Below are positions 62,845 through 64,000 of a DNA stretch of 64,000 nucleotides, piece by piece. The notes beneath the pieces were generated by a model. It did not search any database. It saw nothing but the letters and a program-made list of their open reading frames with translations, and was not told where the DNA came from. A program made the position numbers and the translations under genes. The stretch covers positions 62,001-126,000 of the forward strand of contig NZ_JAEVLS010000001.1 in assembly GCF_016801985.1 (NCBI RefSeq), in the 5' to 3' direction. Within the stretch, counting starts at the first letter, position 1. The number at the start of each line of letters is the position of its first letter. Origin of the DNA: Steroidobacter gossypii. GTDB taxonomy: Bacteria; Pseudomonadota; Gammaproteobacteria; Steroidobacterales; Steroidobacteraceae.

Positions 62845-64000
62845 GATGCGTAGCACATGTTTGACGGCCGGCACGATGTCTTCCGGATCGTGCACGGCCA
62901 TCACGATCTGCGTTCCTTGCTCGGCCAGCTGCTCGATGAAGCCGAGCACGGTAGCTCGCACATCGCCGTCGAGGCCAGTGCACGGCTCGTCGAGCAACAG
63001 CAACTCCGGGTTGTTCATCATGGCGCGCGCAAAGAGCGCCATCCGCATTTGGCCGTACGAAACTTGCCGTGGCCCGCGAGCACGGAGGTGTTCGATATTG
63101 AAGAATTCGAGCCAGCGGTCGGCGACCTTGCGATCCGCGTCGGTTGGCGCGTCGTTCAGGCCGACGCTGGCGTAGCGGCCCGAAATCACGATCTCCTCGA
63201 TCGACGTGGCTAGGTAATGATCCGCCTGCAGTTCGGGCGACACCCAACCGACGCGATGTTTCCAAGCTTCGATGTGCGTGCCCTTGGGAACACCGTCGCG
63301 CTCGATGCTTCCGCCCAGCGCAGGATGCAGATCGCCGTAGATGAGATTCAACAGCGAGCTCTTGCCCGAGCCGTTCGCGCCGAGAATGGCCCAGTTCTCC
63401 CCACGCGCGAGCGTCCAATCGAGGCCACGAATGACGGGCCGGTAGTCGCGATAGATGTCGGCGTTGCGAATCACGACCAGAGGTTTCAACTTAGCCCCGG
63501 CCGGAGTGTCGCCTTGATGCTGCGCGTTGGCGGCTCCCCTCGGCCGCGCCACTAGTTTCTCGCGCGCCTGCCCGGAAATACCGCGAAGCCGATTCGCCGC
63601 CTTGGCGGCTTCCCTCAGCCGTGTCGCTAAACCTGGTTTCTCGCGGCCAGGCTCGGAAACATCCCGCGGTTGGCTCACCGCCTTGCCGAGATGTCTCGGC
63701 GGCGAGGGTTGTTCGGTGTGCGCGATGGCGTGCTCATGGCCGATCGGCCCAGCCGACACGATGCGACCGTGTTCGAGGTGCGCGACGTGCGTGACGTTCT
63801 TCGGCAGCTCCTTGGGTCGATGTGACGTCAAGATCCAATCGTGCCCACCACGCGGTTGCTCGAGCGCTTTGCGAAGCTTTTCCTTGGCGCGCACGTCGAG
63901 GCCGTTGAACACTTCATCCAGCAACAACACCGGCGCGTTGCCAGCAAACAAACGCGCCACCAAGGTGAGCCGCCGCTGCCCATAAGACAGTGTCAGGATG
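62797..64000 (-). CDS. Two-domain ABC ATPase, ModF/PhrA-like (N-terminus outside window)
   Basis: At least 401 residues, open to the right edge. The C-terminal half of ATPase domain 1 is present (signature LSYGQRRLTLVARLFAG, Walker B VLLLDEVFNGLD), then a linker of ~75 residues, then the complete second ATPase (Walker A LGANGSGKSSLLNLI, signature VSYGQMRMALFARAMM, Walker B LLLLDEPCTGLD, VMAVHDPEDI). Fused ATPases without membrane parts are of the ModF/PhrA type. The linker holds two in-frame ~75-bp repeats (LREAAKA..., PRGAANA), another low-complexity insertion. Confidence 0.9.
   Translation of the reverse strand, partial: ILTLSYGQRRLTLVARLFAGNAPVLLLDEVFNGLDVRAKEKLRKALEQPRGGHDWILTSHRPKELPKNVTHVAHLEHGRIVSAGPIGHEHAIAHTEQPSPPRHLGKAVSQPRDVSEPGREKPGLATRLREAAKAANRLRGISGQAREKLVARPRGAANAQHQGDTPAGAKLKPLVVIRNADIYRDYRPVIRGLDWTLARGENWAILGANGSGKSSLLNLIYGDLHPALGGSIERDGVPKGTHIEAWKHRVGWVSPELQADHYLATSIEEIVISGRYASVGLNDAPTDADRKVADRWLEFFNIEHLRARGPRQVSYGQMRMALFARAMMNNPELLLLDEPCTGLDGDVRATVLGFIEQLAEQGTQIVMAVHDPEDIVPAVKHVLRIGRGGKAEQVAIDFSW

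Overview
The window is a stretch of GC-rich, densely coding chromosome from what looks like a gammaproteobacterium. A Steroidobacter/Nevskiales/Xanthomonadales-type organism is my inference, from the 180-kDa-class NAD-glutamate dehydrogenase, the TPP-riboswitch/TonB-receptor/PnuT thiamine operon and the EpsE/F/G-type exopolysaccharide genes. No rRNA, tRNA or CRISPR array was recognised.

Layout. 1-3270 (minus): tyrosine/homogentisate catabolism (hpd, hmgA and a fumarylacetoacetate hydrolase cut by the left edge), divergent from a MarR regulator with a palindromic operator in the shared promoter region. 4021-7373: E1alpha, E1beta and E2 of a 2-oxoacid (pyruvate-type) dehydrogenase, without E3. 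7598-13397: NAD-glutamate dehydrogenase and phosphoglycerate mutase. 13400-31204: a 17-kb exopolysaccharide locus. It opens with a sigma-54-type promoter, an upstream palindrome and an attenuator-like hairpin, then a PEP-CTERM-like small protein, the priming sugar transferase, EpsE/F/G, a polymerase/ligase, several glycosyltransferases, a phosphoribosyltransferase-HAD fusion, an inverted GH16 glycanase, an SGNH hydrolase, an acyltransferase, a flippase and an outer-membrane barrel. 31328-35226: a CheB-CheR-PAS-HWE sensor kinase and its single-domain response regulator. 35236-42118: housekeeping and accessory enzymes, including a membrane-anchored C13 (legumain-like) peptidase with a hexapeptide-repeat N-terminus.

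42268-48343 is an accessory island. An HNH endonuclease (DUF222 type) and a small partner gene sit under a promoter whose -35 box is overlapped by a textbook LexA box. Next come a large orphan protein joining a Rossmann/methyltransferase-like domain to TPR repeats, a decayed tyrosine-recombinase gene with a perfect hairpin in its tail, and a possible SitI3-like orphan immunity protein. This is the part most likely to hold something undescribed.

48606-53827 holds a HAF-repeat secreted protein, a J-domain protein, a DoxX-like protein, a lipoprotein, a 2OG-Fe(II) oxygenase and a DUF3025 protein. 53891-58012 (minus) is a thiamine salvage operon: TPP riboswitch, TonB receptor, thiamine-binding YkoF-like protein, PnuT transporter and a small-molecule kinase; the DUF3025 and oxygenase genes follow it in the same direction. 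58103-64000: PhzF-like isomerase, an isolated EF-G gene with tandem promoters and a strong terminator, a serine hydrolase, and a two-domain ABC ATPase cut by the right edge whose 3' end has been tandemly duplicated.
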